The position numbers and the translations under genes are program-made. From an uncultured Bacillota bacterium (GTDB lineage: Bacteria > Bacillota_I > Bacilli_A > RF39 > UBA660), in assembly GCA_947165195.1 (NCBI GenBank), contig CAMUZJ010000024.1:1-13931 (forward strand): a stretch of DNA of 13,931 nucleotides, written 5' to 3'. The notes beneath the pieces are model-generated. The model worked only from the letters and a program-made list of their open reading frames with translations. It was not told where the DNA came from and did not search any database. How positions within the stretch are numbered: the first letter of the stretch is position 1; each line of letters opens with the position of its first letter. Positions 1 to 6,703 of the stretch are shown one piece after another.

Positions 1-437
1 GCTAAGTCATACTTTCTAACTCTTTCTACATTAGGCATTTTTATGATAAAGATAATAATTGGTACTAGTAAAAAAAGAATAGGTATACTATTTTGAAATA
101 TTGTTAGTAATATCTTGTCATATCCATCTTTTAGTGCTCCGGCAAACTGTATTCCGTTAAAACTAAAGAAGGATTCATAGATTTTAAAGTAGACTATTTC
201 TGCGATAAAGATAATGGTTGTAATACTACAATTAATTCGCATAATATTTTTATTGATTCTCTCGCTTTTAAAAAGAGAAGTAACAAAGGATAATAATCCT
301 GCGATAAAGATGGATACAAAGAAGATAAAGAAAGTACTAAGAGGATTCATTTCCTTAAAACAAGCTATATGAAATATAAATTCTACATAAAGTAGAAATA
401 AAAAATATCTAATAAATGTCTTTCTCAATAATCTCAT
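1..437 (-). CDS. LTA synthase (LtaS)-like membrane protein, N-terminal part (cut by left edge)
   Basis: An open frame runs from ATG at 437 to the window edge (145 complete codons, no stop). The residues form about four hydrophobic segments (roughly 10-28, 33-55, 68-84 and 115-135) joined by short basic loops, including a YFKIYESFFSFNG stretch. This layout, with an aromatic-rich loop after the third helix, resembles the five-helix membrane part of LtaS-type alkaline-phosphatase-superfamily enzymes, which polymerise glycerolphosphate onto a membrane lipid outside the cell. The extracellular catalytic domain, with its Thr nucleophile and metal ligands, would lie left of the window, so the assignment rests on the membrane part only. 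The start is uncertain: a GGGG run touches the ATG directly, and a TTG three codons in (426-428) would have better spacing from it. It has its own promoter at 461-489. It could instead be another polytopic sulfatase-like protein. Confidence 0.55.
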   Translation of the reverse strand, partial: MRLLRKTFIRYFLFLLYVEFIFHIACFKEMNPLSTFFIFFVSIFIAGLLSFVTSLFKSERINKNIMRINCSITTIIFIAEIVYFKIYESFFSFNGIQFAGALKDGYDKILLTIFQNSIPILFLLVPIIIFIIKMPNVERVRKYDL

Positions 438-449
438 CCCCTACTATGC

Positions 450-489
450 TTACTATAATAAGTATAGTAATTTTTTTTATTCTCGTAAA
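450..489 (-). promoter_or_regulatory. Promoter of the LtaS-like gene with a palindrome over the -10 box
   Basis: On the minus strand TTTACG (484-489) and TATACT (461-466) are separated by exactly 17 bases, a sigma-A-type arrangement about 24 bases upstream of the ATG. A perfect 8+8 inverted repeat, TTACTATA-N5-TATAGTAA (450-470), covers the -10 box and could be an operator. A run of eight T on the plus strand follows the repeat, so a plus-strand terminator is an alternative reading, but no plus-strand gene ends here. Confidence 0.55.
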
Positions 490-500
490 GAAATTTTACA

Positions 501-531
501 AAATAAAAGAGCAAATCTGTAAAGACTTGCT
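501..531 (-). terminator. Rho-independent terminator of secreted DUF285 protein 1
   Basis: Six bases after the TAG of the gene at 537, the minus strand reads AGCAAGTC, a 6-base loop, then GATTTGCT (stem arms 524-531 and 510-517, 8 pairs with one G-T), followed by CTTTTATTTT. This separates the surface-protein gene from the LtaS-like gene. Confidence 0.75.
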
Positions 532-536
532 TTCTA

Positions 537-2717
537 CTATTCTTCTGGTTCTCTATATGTTAATGTTACATATACATTAGAAGAGTTATTAATATTATTG
601 AATATGCTTATACTATTTGGCCCATAGTACACGTTATGAGAAGTAGCATTTTTAGACGTATTATTAAACATATTACTATAATAAGTTACTTTTCTTGTAT
701 CCCATTGACTTAAATCTAATTCTTCTATATTTACCATGTCAGAAAAAATGTATCTCATATCTGTTATATTAGAAGTATCCCAGCCACTGATATTTAATGT
801 TGTTAATTTACTACAACCAGCGAACGTCATGTAAAGACTATTAGCACTAGTTAGATTCCAACCACTTACATTCAAAGAAACTAATTCCATTGCTGATGTA
901 AACATTGAACTAAATGTGGTTACTTTTGAAACATCCCAGTTGCTTAAATTTAATGTTGTTAATGCTGTAGAGGAAAACATACTGGACATATCTGTTACTT
1001 TGGAAGTATTCCAATTACTTACTTTAGGATCTTGTAATCTTAAAGTTCTAAAAAACATGCTGCCCATATTTTCTACATTAGAAGTATCCCATCTGCTTAA
1101 ATCTATAGTAGTCAAATTAGTAGCTCCGCCAAATAACCCCTGCATATTTGTTACATTGGACGTGTTCCAATTTGTAACATCTAATGTTGTTACTGCTGAT
1201 GCATTATAAAATAAATTATATAGATTTGTTAATCCAGATATATCCCATCCGCTAACATTTATCGTAGACAAATTTGGAGTAGATTCAAACATTTGTTGAA
1301 CTATAGCATCCTCTGCAAAAGTCCATCCTTGTGTATTTACATAAGATAGATTCGTAGTATTGCCAAACATACTTTGCATATCGGTTACTTTAGATACATC
1401 CCAATTGGATAAATTTAATGATTGTAGGGCTTGTGCTCTATTAAATAGATAAGACATTCTGGTTACTTTACTTGTATTCCAATTATCTACTGCTAAAGTT
1501 GTTAATTTCTTAGCGTTAGCAAAGGCAGATGCCATTGATGTAACGTTTTGAGTATTCCACTGACTTACATCTAAGCTTGTCAAATTCTCTGCATAATAAA
1601 ACATTCCTGCCATATCTGTAACATTAGTCATATCTATATTACTACTATGTAATACAGTAGTAAGATTGGTATGATACCTGAACCAACTATTAACATTATA
1701 AGGTTTTATTACGGTTTCAACATCTACTGTTGTTATTTGGGATCTGTCATTATACCATGGGCTATATTCATATGGTTCATATTCCAATTTTGATACATAT
1801 CCATAATTTTTACTTACATTCTTTTCAGTATTTATATTTCCTGTTGAGTTTAGAGCTAGAGTACCATCTGTATATAGTACTGCATAAATAGTATTTAAAG
1901 GAAATGTTTTACTTGAAGTTGGTGTTATATTACCTGATAAATCTTTAGCATATACTACGACATCATAATCTCCATCCTCTAGATTTATAAATGTATAGTT
2001 TGGATTAGAACTTGAAACAAATGTTTCTCCACCATCTTTTGAGTAATAGTATTTAGCTATTCCAGAATATTCATCATAGCCAGTTATTTGTATATTCATA
2101 GCATGTTCTAGCGGGGTAATATCGAAAGCTGTCATAACAGGAGAAATATTATCTCCTTCTCCTTGTTGTCTATTTACTGCATGATTATCACTTTGTAAAT
2201 AATGAATACTTAGGGTTAAGGTAAAATCATAATCTTTATCTGGTAAATCACTTATTTCTAATTCAGCGGAGTCTTTATAAAGTGCTTCTACTTTAATCGT
2301 TTCTCGTGTGTTTTTTCTAAGTAGATCATATTGATTTAAATCTGCTCCATCTAAATAAGATATTTGTATTGTTATAACATTTTGTAACTCTTCAGGAAAT
2401 CCTTCTAGCTCTATACTATCTAACATTGCATCTAAGGTTCCACCATTTACAACATCCGTGTAAAATATATAGCTTTCGGTGGGATTTTCTAAGTTAACCG
2501 AAAAATCAATACTTTTTCTATCTTGTGATAAAACTGCTGTTGTATAATCATTTGTTTTATTAAATGATTTATCTGTTATATTTTCAAAATGTACATCCCA
2601 TGTATTCCCTTTAAATACATTAAGCCCTGTAATACTAAGGCTAGTTGATAGGGCTGCATACCCTATTCCCATTATTAGTAATAGTAAAATGATAAATGAA
2701 TATCTTTTTCTTTTCAT
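537..2717 (-). CDS. Secreted surface protein with 13 DUF285 (BspA-type leucine-rich) repeats
   Basis: This 726-residue protein is probably displayed on the cell surface. Residues 1-25 are a basic start and a hydrophobic run ending GIGYAAL, a signal peptide or uncleaved anchor. Residues about 36-178 form a beta-rich domain shared with the proteins at 9028 and 11716 (WDVHFENI, SIDFSVNL, NGGTLDAMLDSIELEG, YDLL). Residues about 192-275 are an Ig-like module with KYYYSKDGGETFVSSS and YTF. From about 350 to 690 there are 13 repeats of some 26 residues of the type LTTLDVSxWNTSxVTxMxxMF, the DUF285 (PF03382) signature found in BspA-like and many mycoplasmal or gut bacterial surface proteins, often linked to adhesion or protein binding. 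The last 36 residues lack LPXTG, a membrane tail, SLH or a wall-binding motif. ATG at 2717 has GAGGAG eight bases upstream. The ligand is unknown; the Cys content is almost nil. Confidence 0.85.
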   Translation of the reverse strand: MKRKRYSFIILLLLIMGIGYAALSTSLSITGLNVFKGNTWDVHFENITDKSFNKTNDYTTAVLSQDRKSIDFSVNLENPTESYIFYTDVVNGGTLDAMLDSIELEGFPEELQNVITIQISYLDGADLNQYDLLRKNTRETIKVEALYKDSAELEISDLPDKDYDFTLTLSIHYLQSDNHAVNRQQGEGDNISPVMTAFDITPLEHAMNIQITGYDEYSGIAKYYYSKDGGETFVSSSNPNYTFINLEDGDYDVVVYAKDLSGNITPTSSKTFPLNTIYAVLYTDGTLALNSTGNINTEKNVSKNYGYVSKLEYEPYEYSPWYNDRSQITTVDVETVIKPYNVNSWFRYHTNLTTVLHSSNIDMTNVTDMAGMFYYAENLTSLDVSQWNTQNVTSMASAFANAKKLTTLAVDNWNTSKVTRMSYLFNRAQALQSLNLSNWDVSKVTDMQSMFGNTTNLSYVNTQGWTFAEDAIVQQMFESTPNLSTINVSGWDISGLTNLYNLFYNASAVTTLDVTNWNTSNVTNMQGLFGGATNLTTIDLSRWDTSNVENMGSMFFRTLRLQDPKVSNWNTSKVTDMSSMFSSTALTTLNLSNWDVSKVTTFSSMFTSAMELVSLNVSGWNLTSANSLYMTFAGCSKLTTLNISGWDTSNITDMRYIFSDMVNIEELDLSQWDTRKVTYYSNMFNNTSKNATSHNVYYGPNSISIFNNINNSSNVYVTLTYREPEE

Positions 2718-2733
2718 AAAACTTACTCCTCTT

Positions 2734-2799
2734 TTAAATTAAGACTCCTATCATTAGAATTAAAAGTAATAACATTAATAAATAGTTTTTATTTCTCAT
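2734..2799 (-). CDS. 21-residue hydrophobic micro-ORF (leader peptide or signal-peptide remnant)
   Basis: Between the promoter at 2824-2852 and the surface-protein start at 2717 lies ATG (2799) to TAA (2734), with AGGG five bases upstream of the ATG. The peptide begins MRNKNYLLMLLLLI and ends MIGVLI: a basic N-terminus followed by an unbroken hydrophobic stretch. It looks like the first 20 residues of the protein encoded downstream (MKRKRYSFIILLLLIMGIG). It ends 16 bases before that start. It may be a translated leader, a small membrane peptide, or what is left of a duplicated paralog start. No function can be assigned. Confidence 0.45.
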   Translation of the reverse strand: MRNKNYLLMLLLLILMIGVLI

Positions 2800-2823
2800 A
2801 TTATCCCTACCCTACATATTAAT

Positions 2824-2852
2824 AGTATAGCAAATTTTCTTCTAAAAATAAA
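2824..2852 (-). promoter_or_regulatory. Promoter of secreted DUF285 protein 1
   Basis: TATACT (2824-2829) is preceded by TGC, giving an extended -10, with a weak TTTATT -35 (2847-2852) at 17 bases. The -10 region lies in an imperfect dyad (CTATACTATTAATATGTAG). It sits directly after the T-run of the terminator at 2857-2897. Confidence 0.5.
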
Positions 2853-2856
2853 CATG

Positions 2857-2897
2857 AAAAAACTACTATTAAATAATTTTACATTACTTCATAGTAG
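2857..2897 (-). terminator. Strong intergenic terminator hairpin without an obvious gene upstream
   Basis: On the minus strand CTACTAT, one mismatch, AAGTAAT, a 5-base loop, ATTATTT, one mismatch and ATAGTAG form a stem of 14 pairs, followed by TTTTTT (plus-strand A-run 2857-2862). trmK already has its own terminator 180 bases upstream, so this hairpin is either a back-up insulating the surface gene or the end of a short unrecognised transcript. Nothing else gene-like is visible in 2898-3075 apart from the repeat at 3012-3062. Confidence 0.7.
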
Positions 2898-3011
2898 CCT
2901 CTTAATTGTTTAGAAATGATTATTATTTTCATTCTTTTCTCTTATGTATCTTTTTAGTAAGAAAGTTAGAAAGTAAGGAAAAGTATAAAATTTACCATTA
3001 AATCCTATATT

Positions 3012-3062
3012 TTTATCACATTTTTAGAAGAGTTTTATACCCTCTTTATCACATTTTCAGAA
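3012..3062. repeat. Two tandem copies of an 18-bp repeat, period 33
   Basis: TTTATCACATTTTTAGAA (3012-3029) recurs as TTTATCACATTTTCAGAA (3045-3062), 17 of 18 bases identical, with the flanking TATAMMACT-like bases partly conserved on the minus strand. It lies just after the trmK terminator. Only two copies are seen, with no CRISPR-like spacing series. Confidence 0.6.
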
Positions 3063-3066
3063 AAGT

Positions 3067-3119
3067 ATAAGCAAAAAACTACCAATTTTAGCTCTTTTTT
3101 GGTTGCTTATTGGTAGTTT
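3067..3119 (-). terminator. Terminator of the dnaG-rpoD-trmK operon, overlapping the trmK 3' end
   Basis: AAACTACCAAT (3109-3119) and ATTGGTAGTTT (3076-3086) form an 11-bp perfect stem, followed by further T and GCTT on the minus strand. The first arm is inside the last codons of trmK, and the 22-base loop contains its stop codon, so a ribosome finishing trmK would cover the left arm. Confidence 0.7.
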
Positions 3120-3786
3120 CTATTTTTAATTCTTCTTTAATAAGTTGGATTTCTTTTTTTACTTTGTATCTTTTTAAGTGATATTTCTTAGGTAAAAGTT
3201 CTAGCATCAGTTCTCTAGACTTATATTCTCTTGTATAGTATTCAATGAACAGTTCATCTTTTCTTTGTAGGAATACTGGTCCAAAGAATAATTCTTTCTT
3301 ACTATATTTCTTTTTTCCTTTTTGAAATTTAATAATTTGGTAAATAAACTTCTTATCTTTGACAAATAATTCTTCTTCTATATAAAAGCCATTTTTAGTT
3401 AAAAAGTCTTTGACATCTACTTGATAATTATTAGGGCTTATGATTAGAGTATTGATTTGTTTTAGTTTTTTTAAGTTATTTTTGCATATTCCTATGATGT
3501 TTCTTCCACCCATACCAGATATCACAATAGTATTGATATCACTTGTATAGGTGTCTAATCCACTTCCTAGTCTAACTTCTATTTTTCCTTCTAAATTTTC
3601 TTCTTTTATATTTCTTTGTGCTTGCTCTAGTGGACCTTTGGCAATATCGGATGCGATTGCTTTAATATTCCTATTCGATTTTACTAAATAGATATCTAGA
3701 AATGCATGATCACATCCAATATCTAAGCAAACACTATTATCTGGAACTAAGTCTCCTAAGACTTTTAATCTGTCATTAATTTTCAA
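3088..3786 (-). CDS. trmK: tRNA (adenine(22)-N1)-methyltransferase TrmK
   Basis: This 232-residue protein is a class I SAM-dependent methyltransferase that places m1A at position 22 of tRNAs in the cytosol. The SAM loop LDIGCDHAFLDIYL (about 21-34) and the motif VISGMGGRNIIG (about 88-99) are those of the TrmK (YqfN, COG2384) family; a lysine-rich helical tail follows, as in family members. The start is TTG at 3784-3786, immediately after the rpoD TAA and in the same frame, which fits the family N-terminus (KINDRLKVLGDLVPDNS). There is no visible Shine-Dalgarno sequence, so translation probably depends on coupling to rpoD. In many Bacillota trmK follows rpoD and precedes a Nif3-family gene (yqfO); that gene is absent here and a surface-protein gene follows instead. 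Confidence 0.92.
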   Translation of the reverse strand: MKINDRLKVLGDLVPDNSVCLDIGCDHAFLDIYLVKSNRNIKAIASDIAKGPLEQAQRNIKEENLEGKIEVRLGSGLDTYTSDINTIVISGMGGRNIIGICKNNLKKLKQINTLIISPNNYQVDVKDFLTKNGFYIEEELFVKDKKFIYQIIKFQKGKKKYSKKELFFGPVFLQRKDELFIEYYTREYKSRELMLELLPKKYHLKRYKVKKEIQLIKEELKIETTNKQPKKS

Positions 3787-4878
3787 TTAATCTGTTAAGA
3801 AGTCTTTTAGTTTTCTAGAACGAGATGGATGTCTTAATTTGCGTAGGGCTTTTGCTTCTATCTGACGAATTCTCTCTCTGGTAACTCCAAATATTTGTCC
3901 AACTTCTTCTAGAGTTCTGCATTGTCCATCATCTAGTCCAAAACGAAGTCTTAATACTTTTTCTTCTCGCTCTGTTAGGGTACCAAGGACGCCGTTAAGT
4001 TCTTCTTTTAGCATCTCAACTGTTGCATATTCTTCTGGTCCCATTGTCATAGTATCTTTAATGAAGTCTCCTAAATGAGAGTCATCTTCTTCTCCAATTG
4101 GAGTTTCTAGTGATACTGGGTCTTGAGAAATTTTATATACTTCACGTACCTTTTCTACGGTAATTCCTAATTTTTTAGCAATTTCTTCATCTGTTGGTTC
4201 TCTATTTAACTCTTGCGTTAATTGTCTTTGAATACGAGCTAGTTTATTGATAGTTTCTACCATATGTACTGGTACACGAATCGTTCTAGCTTGATCTGCT
4301 ATGGCACGAGTAATTGCTTGTCTAATCCACCAAGTGGCATAGGTTGAAAATTTATAACCTTTTGATGGGTCAAATTTATCTACGGCTTTCATTAAGCCAA
4401 TATTTCCCTCTTGAATTAAATCTAAAAATAGCATTCCACGTCCTACATATCTTTTTGCTATGGATACTACTAAACGAAGGTTAGATTCTGCTAACATTCT
4501 CTTAGCTTCTTCATCTCCTTCTTCAGCTCTTTTTGCATATTCGAATTCTTCATCAGAAGTTAATAAGTTAATACGCCCAATTTCTTTTAAATACATTCTA
4601 ACTGGATCATTAATTTTTACATCTTTTGTTAGGGTCAAATCTTCTACTTCTGCTTCTGTTGGTAAATCATCCCCAACAACATCATCTGCCCCATCTTCTG
4701 TTACAATATCAACATTTGCTTCCATTAAGGCATTGTATAAATCATCTAAGGAATCACTATCAATATCTAATCCTTTTAATTCATCAGCTAATTGTTCATA
4801 TGTAATAAATCCCTGTTTTTTACCAATCTCTATAAGTTTTTGTTTTCTGTCTTCTAATGTTTTAATTTCTCCAACCAT
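3787..4878 (-). CDS. rpoD: RNA polymerase primary sigma factor RpoD/SigA
   Basis: This 363-residue housekeeping sigma-70 factor directs core RNA polymerase to most promoters. A short region 1.1 (about 1-65) and an acidic linker are followed by region 1.2/2 (DPVRMYLKEIG, NLRLVVSIAKRYVGRGMLFLDLIQEGNIGLMKAVDKFD, FSTYATWWIRQAITRAI), region 3 (RTIRVPVHMVETINKL) and region 4 with its helix-turn-helix (TLEEVGQIFGVTRERIRQIEAKALRKLRHP). The length matches firmicute SigA (about 370). ATG at 4878 has AGGAGA six bases upstream, inside the end of dnaG; only two bases separate the genes, so this is the classical dnaG-sigA macromolecular-synthesis operon. No key region is missing. Confidence 0.97.
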   Translation of the reverse strand: MVGEIKTLEDRKQKLIEIGKKQGFITYEQLADELKGLDIDSDSLDDLYNALMEANVDIVTEDGADDVVGDDLPTEAEVEDLTLTKDVKINDPVRMYLKEIGRINLLTSDEEFEYAKRAEEGDEEAKRMLAESNLRLVVSIAKRYVGRGMLFLDLIQEGNIGLMKAVDKFDPSKGYKFSTYATWWIRQAITRAIADQARTIRVPVHMVETINKLARIQRQLTQELNREPTDEEIAKKLGITVEKVREVYKISQDPVSLETPIGEEDDSHLGDFIKDTMTMGPEEYATVEMLKEELNGVLGTLTEREEKVLRLRFGLDDGQCRTLEEVGQIFGVTRERIRQIEAKALRKLRHPSRSRKLKDFLTD

Positions 4879-4880
4879 AT

Positions 4881-6605
4881 CTATTCTCCTATTCTTAGCT
4901 TTCTAATTTTATCACTGATTTTAGCTTGTTCTAATGGATCTACTTCTTTTTTCATTAAATTTGTAAGTCTATTAATCTCTTGTGACTTTGCATACTCTTT
5001 TATCACTTTAAAATATAAAATTAAGTCATCCATATCTGTTTTTTCGACATAATTTGCTGCTATAATCTCGTTATATAAATTAAGAAGGCTTTCTTTATCT
5101 TGTATATAAGTATAAAAGTCTGCAACATTTATTTGTCCATGACTTTGATAATAGTATATTATCTCACTGGAAAGTGCCCTCATAGCTTCTGTTTCAAAAA
5201 CTAAGTGTTCTCTTTCTACTTCCGTTATTACAAAGTCATTATTAAGCATAAAATAAATAACTTGTTCCATCGCTTGTACATACTTATCTTTTCTTGTATC
5301 AATTTTGTGCTGCTTTATTTGCATGATAGGCTTTTCTTTTCTCTCACCTAAAAGATTCCTAAAACGCATTTCGAGTGTATTATACCTTATATCAAACTCT
5401 TTTGCAAGTCTTTTCAGTATGACTTCTACTCGAATTTCATCTTTTATTTTGGTAGTTTCTTGTAATACTTTTTGAATATATTCTGCTACTTGTTCATCAC
5501 TCCGAAAGTCAACAGACTCTTTCATTTTATTAAATTTAAAATCACTAAAATGAATTGCATTCTCTAATAGCCCTAAAAATCTATCTTTTCCATTTTTTAG
5601 AATAAAACTATCTGGGTCTTCTGGATTAGGAAGAGGTAGTACTTTTACTTCTAATCCAGCTGCTTCTAAGATATCTCCATTACTTAGCGTAGCACCTACT
5701 CCAGGGGAGTCTCCATCTAGGCATAATATAACAGTAGAAGATAGTCTTTTGATATGATTTACTTGTTCTTTTGTTAGAGCTGTTCCCATTAGTGCAACTG
5801 TATTTCTTACTCCTATAGTACTAGCTCTTATCACATCCATAAATCCTTCCATGATAATAACGGATTTTTTTATTCTACATTCTTCTCTTGCCACTGAGTA
5901 GTGATATAACATTTCCCCTTTTTTAAATATCTCTGTCTCTTTGGTATTTAAGTATTTATTTTGTCCATTTTCTTTATAAATTCTTCCACTAAATCCTACT
6001 ACTTTACCGGATACATCTTGTAAGGGAAACATAATCCGGTCATTATACATATCATGATCATCACTAGAAAGGCCTATTTTATTTAGAGTAGCTAAATCAT
6101 AATTTTTACTAATTAATAGTTTTGTTAAATCATCTTTTTTATCTAGAGAAAGTCCTATTTCAAACTCTTTGATAATTTCTTCTGTTATATTTCTAGATTT
6201 TAAATATTCTTTTGCTACTTTTCCTTCGCTACTAGATAAATTATTTTGAAAGTATTTTACAGATAAGTTATAAGCTTCATATAATTTATCATATTTACTA
6301 ACTTTATTTTGTATATGAATATTGCTAGTATTAATTCCTACTCTATCTCCTAACATTTTTAGAGCAGTTTTAAAATCTACATGATGATAATTCATGACAA
6401 AGGTAAAAACATTTCCTGTTGCATGGCAAGAAAAGCAAGTATAAATTTGTTTATCACGGGATACACACATAGAGGGATTAGAATCATCATGAAAGGGACA
6501 AACTCCAAATAAGTTTTTTCCTCTAGCAACCAGCGGTATATTTTCTCCGATGATGTCTACTATATCTATTTTAGCTCTAATTTCATTTGCTAAATCATTA
6601 TTTAT
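4881..6605 (-). CDS. dnaG: DNA primase DnaG, probably starting at an AUA codon
   Basis: DnaG makes RNA primers at the replication fork. The frame gives 574 residues if started at 6605 (firmicute DnaG is about 600). The CHC2 zinc finger is C36-x2-H39-x17-C57-x2-C60 (CPFHDD, YTCFSC). The TOPRIM core has IIMEGFMDV (Glu about 253) and LCLDGD (Asp about 297 and 299); a helical DnaB-binding C-terminus follows. The first in-frame ATG (6470) lies inside the zinc finger and would remove two ligands, so it cannot be the functional start. Upstream there is no in-frame ATG, GTG or TTG before a TGA at 6612-6614. AGGTGA (6612-6617) lies exactly six bases before ATA (6603-6605), and homology begins there (NNDLANEIRAKIDIVDIIGE), so ATA is the best start. 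The product call is secure, the start is inferred. Confidence 0.95.
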   Translation of the reverse strand: MNNDLANEIRAKIDIVDIIGENIPLVARGKNLFGVCPFHDDSNPSMCVSRDKQIYTCFSCHATGNVFTFVMNYHHVDFKTALKMLGDRVGINTSNIHIQNKVSKYDKLYEAYNLSVKYFQNNLSSSEGKVAKEYLKSRNITEEIIKEFEIGLSLDKKDDLTKLLISKNYDLATLNKIGLSSDDHDMYNDRIMFPLQDVSGKVVGFSGRIYKENGQNKYLNTKETEIFKKGEMLYHYSVAREECRIKKSVIIMEGFMDVIRASTIGVRNTVALMGTALTKEQVNHIKRLSSTVILCLDGDSPGVGATLSNGDILEAAGLEVKVLPLPNPEDPDSFILKNGKDRFLGLLENAIHFSDFKFNKMKESVDFRSDEQVAEYIQKVLQETTKIKDEIRVEVILKRLAKEFDIRYNTLEMRFRNLLGERKEKPIMQIKQHKIDTRKDKYVQAMEQVIYFMLNNDFVITEVEREHLVFETEAMRALSSEIIYYYQSHGQINVADFYTYIQDKESLLNLYNEIIAANYVEKTDMDDLILYFKVIKEYAKSQEINRLTNLMKKEVDPLEQAKISDKIRKLRIGE

Positions 6606-6611
6606 AAGACA

Positions 6612-6617
6612 TCACCT
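6612..6617 (-). promoter_or_regulatory. Ribosome binding site deciding the dnaG start
   Basis: The minus strand reads AGGTGA, then TGTCTT, then ATA AAT AAT GAT. The six-base gap is ideal for the ATA. An out-of-frame ATG overlaps the end of this motif (zero spacing) and meets TAA after four codons. Confidence 0.6.
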
Positions 6618-6633
6618 CACTAAAGCTATGTAT

Positions 6634-6662
6634 TTCATAGCACATTTTTTAAATTTTTACAA
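6634..6662 (-). promoter_or_regulatory. Promoter of the dnaG-rpoD-trmK operon
   Basis: TTGTAA (6657-6662) and TATGAA (6634-6639) are 17 bases apart on the minus strand, and TGC directly before the -10 makes it an extended -10 element. It lies between the yqeH terminator and the dnaG ribosome binding site. Confidence 0.55.
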
Positions 6663-6674
6663 GAAATTCATTTG

Positions 6675-6700
6675 AAAAAGCTTAGTCTTCTAAGCTTTTT
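6675..6700 (-). terminator. Terminator of yqeG-yqeH
   Basis: AAAAAGCTTAG (minus strand, 6690-6700) pairs perfectly with CTAAGCTTTTT (6675-6685) around a 4-base loop, starting three bases after the yqeH stop codon. The A-rich and T-rich flanks make it potentially bidirectional. Confidence 0.85.
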
Positions 6701-6703
6701 TAT

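Noticed and set aside
916..1209. Plus-strand open frame of 97 codons
   Set aside because: It is antisense to the DUF285 repeats of the gene at 537; its periodic TLEVSHLL-like sequence is the mirror of the repeat and it has no ribosome binding site.
537..2717. Regular 78-bp periodicity suggesting a DNA repeat or CRISPR array
   Set aside because: The periodicity is that of the 26-residue DUF285 protein repeat; the DNA copies are divergent and there are no unique spacers.
2853..2912. Plus-strand 19-codon ORF beginning MKKLLLNNF
   Set aside because: There is no Shine-Dalgarno sequence, and it overlaps the strong minus-strand terminator, which explains its bases.
2917..2931. TGATTATTATTTTCA resembling a Fur/PerR box
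   Set aside because: Twelve of 14 defined positions match, but the dyad is broken in the middle, it is about 90 bases upstream of the nearest promoter, and AT-rich DNA yields such matches by chance.
4460..4906. Plus-strand open frame of 148 codons
   Set aside because: It lies antisense to rpoD, is very serine-rich as expected for a shadow frame, and resembles no protein family.
6590..6612. dnaG made by +1 frameshifting from ATG TCT TAT AAA TAA
   Set aside because: The ribosome binding site touches that ATG with no spacing, while it is ideally spaced from ATA. Kept only as an alternative in the finding.
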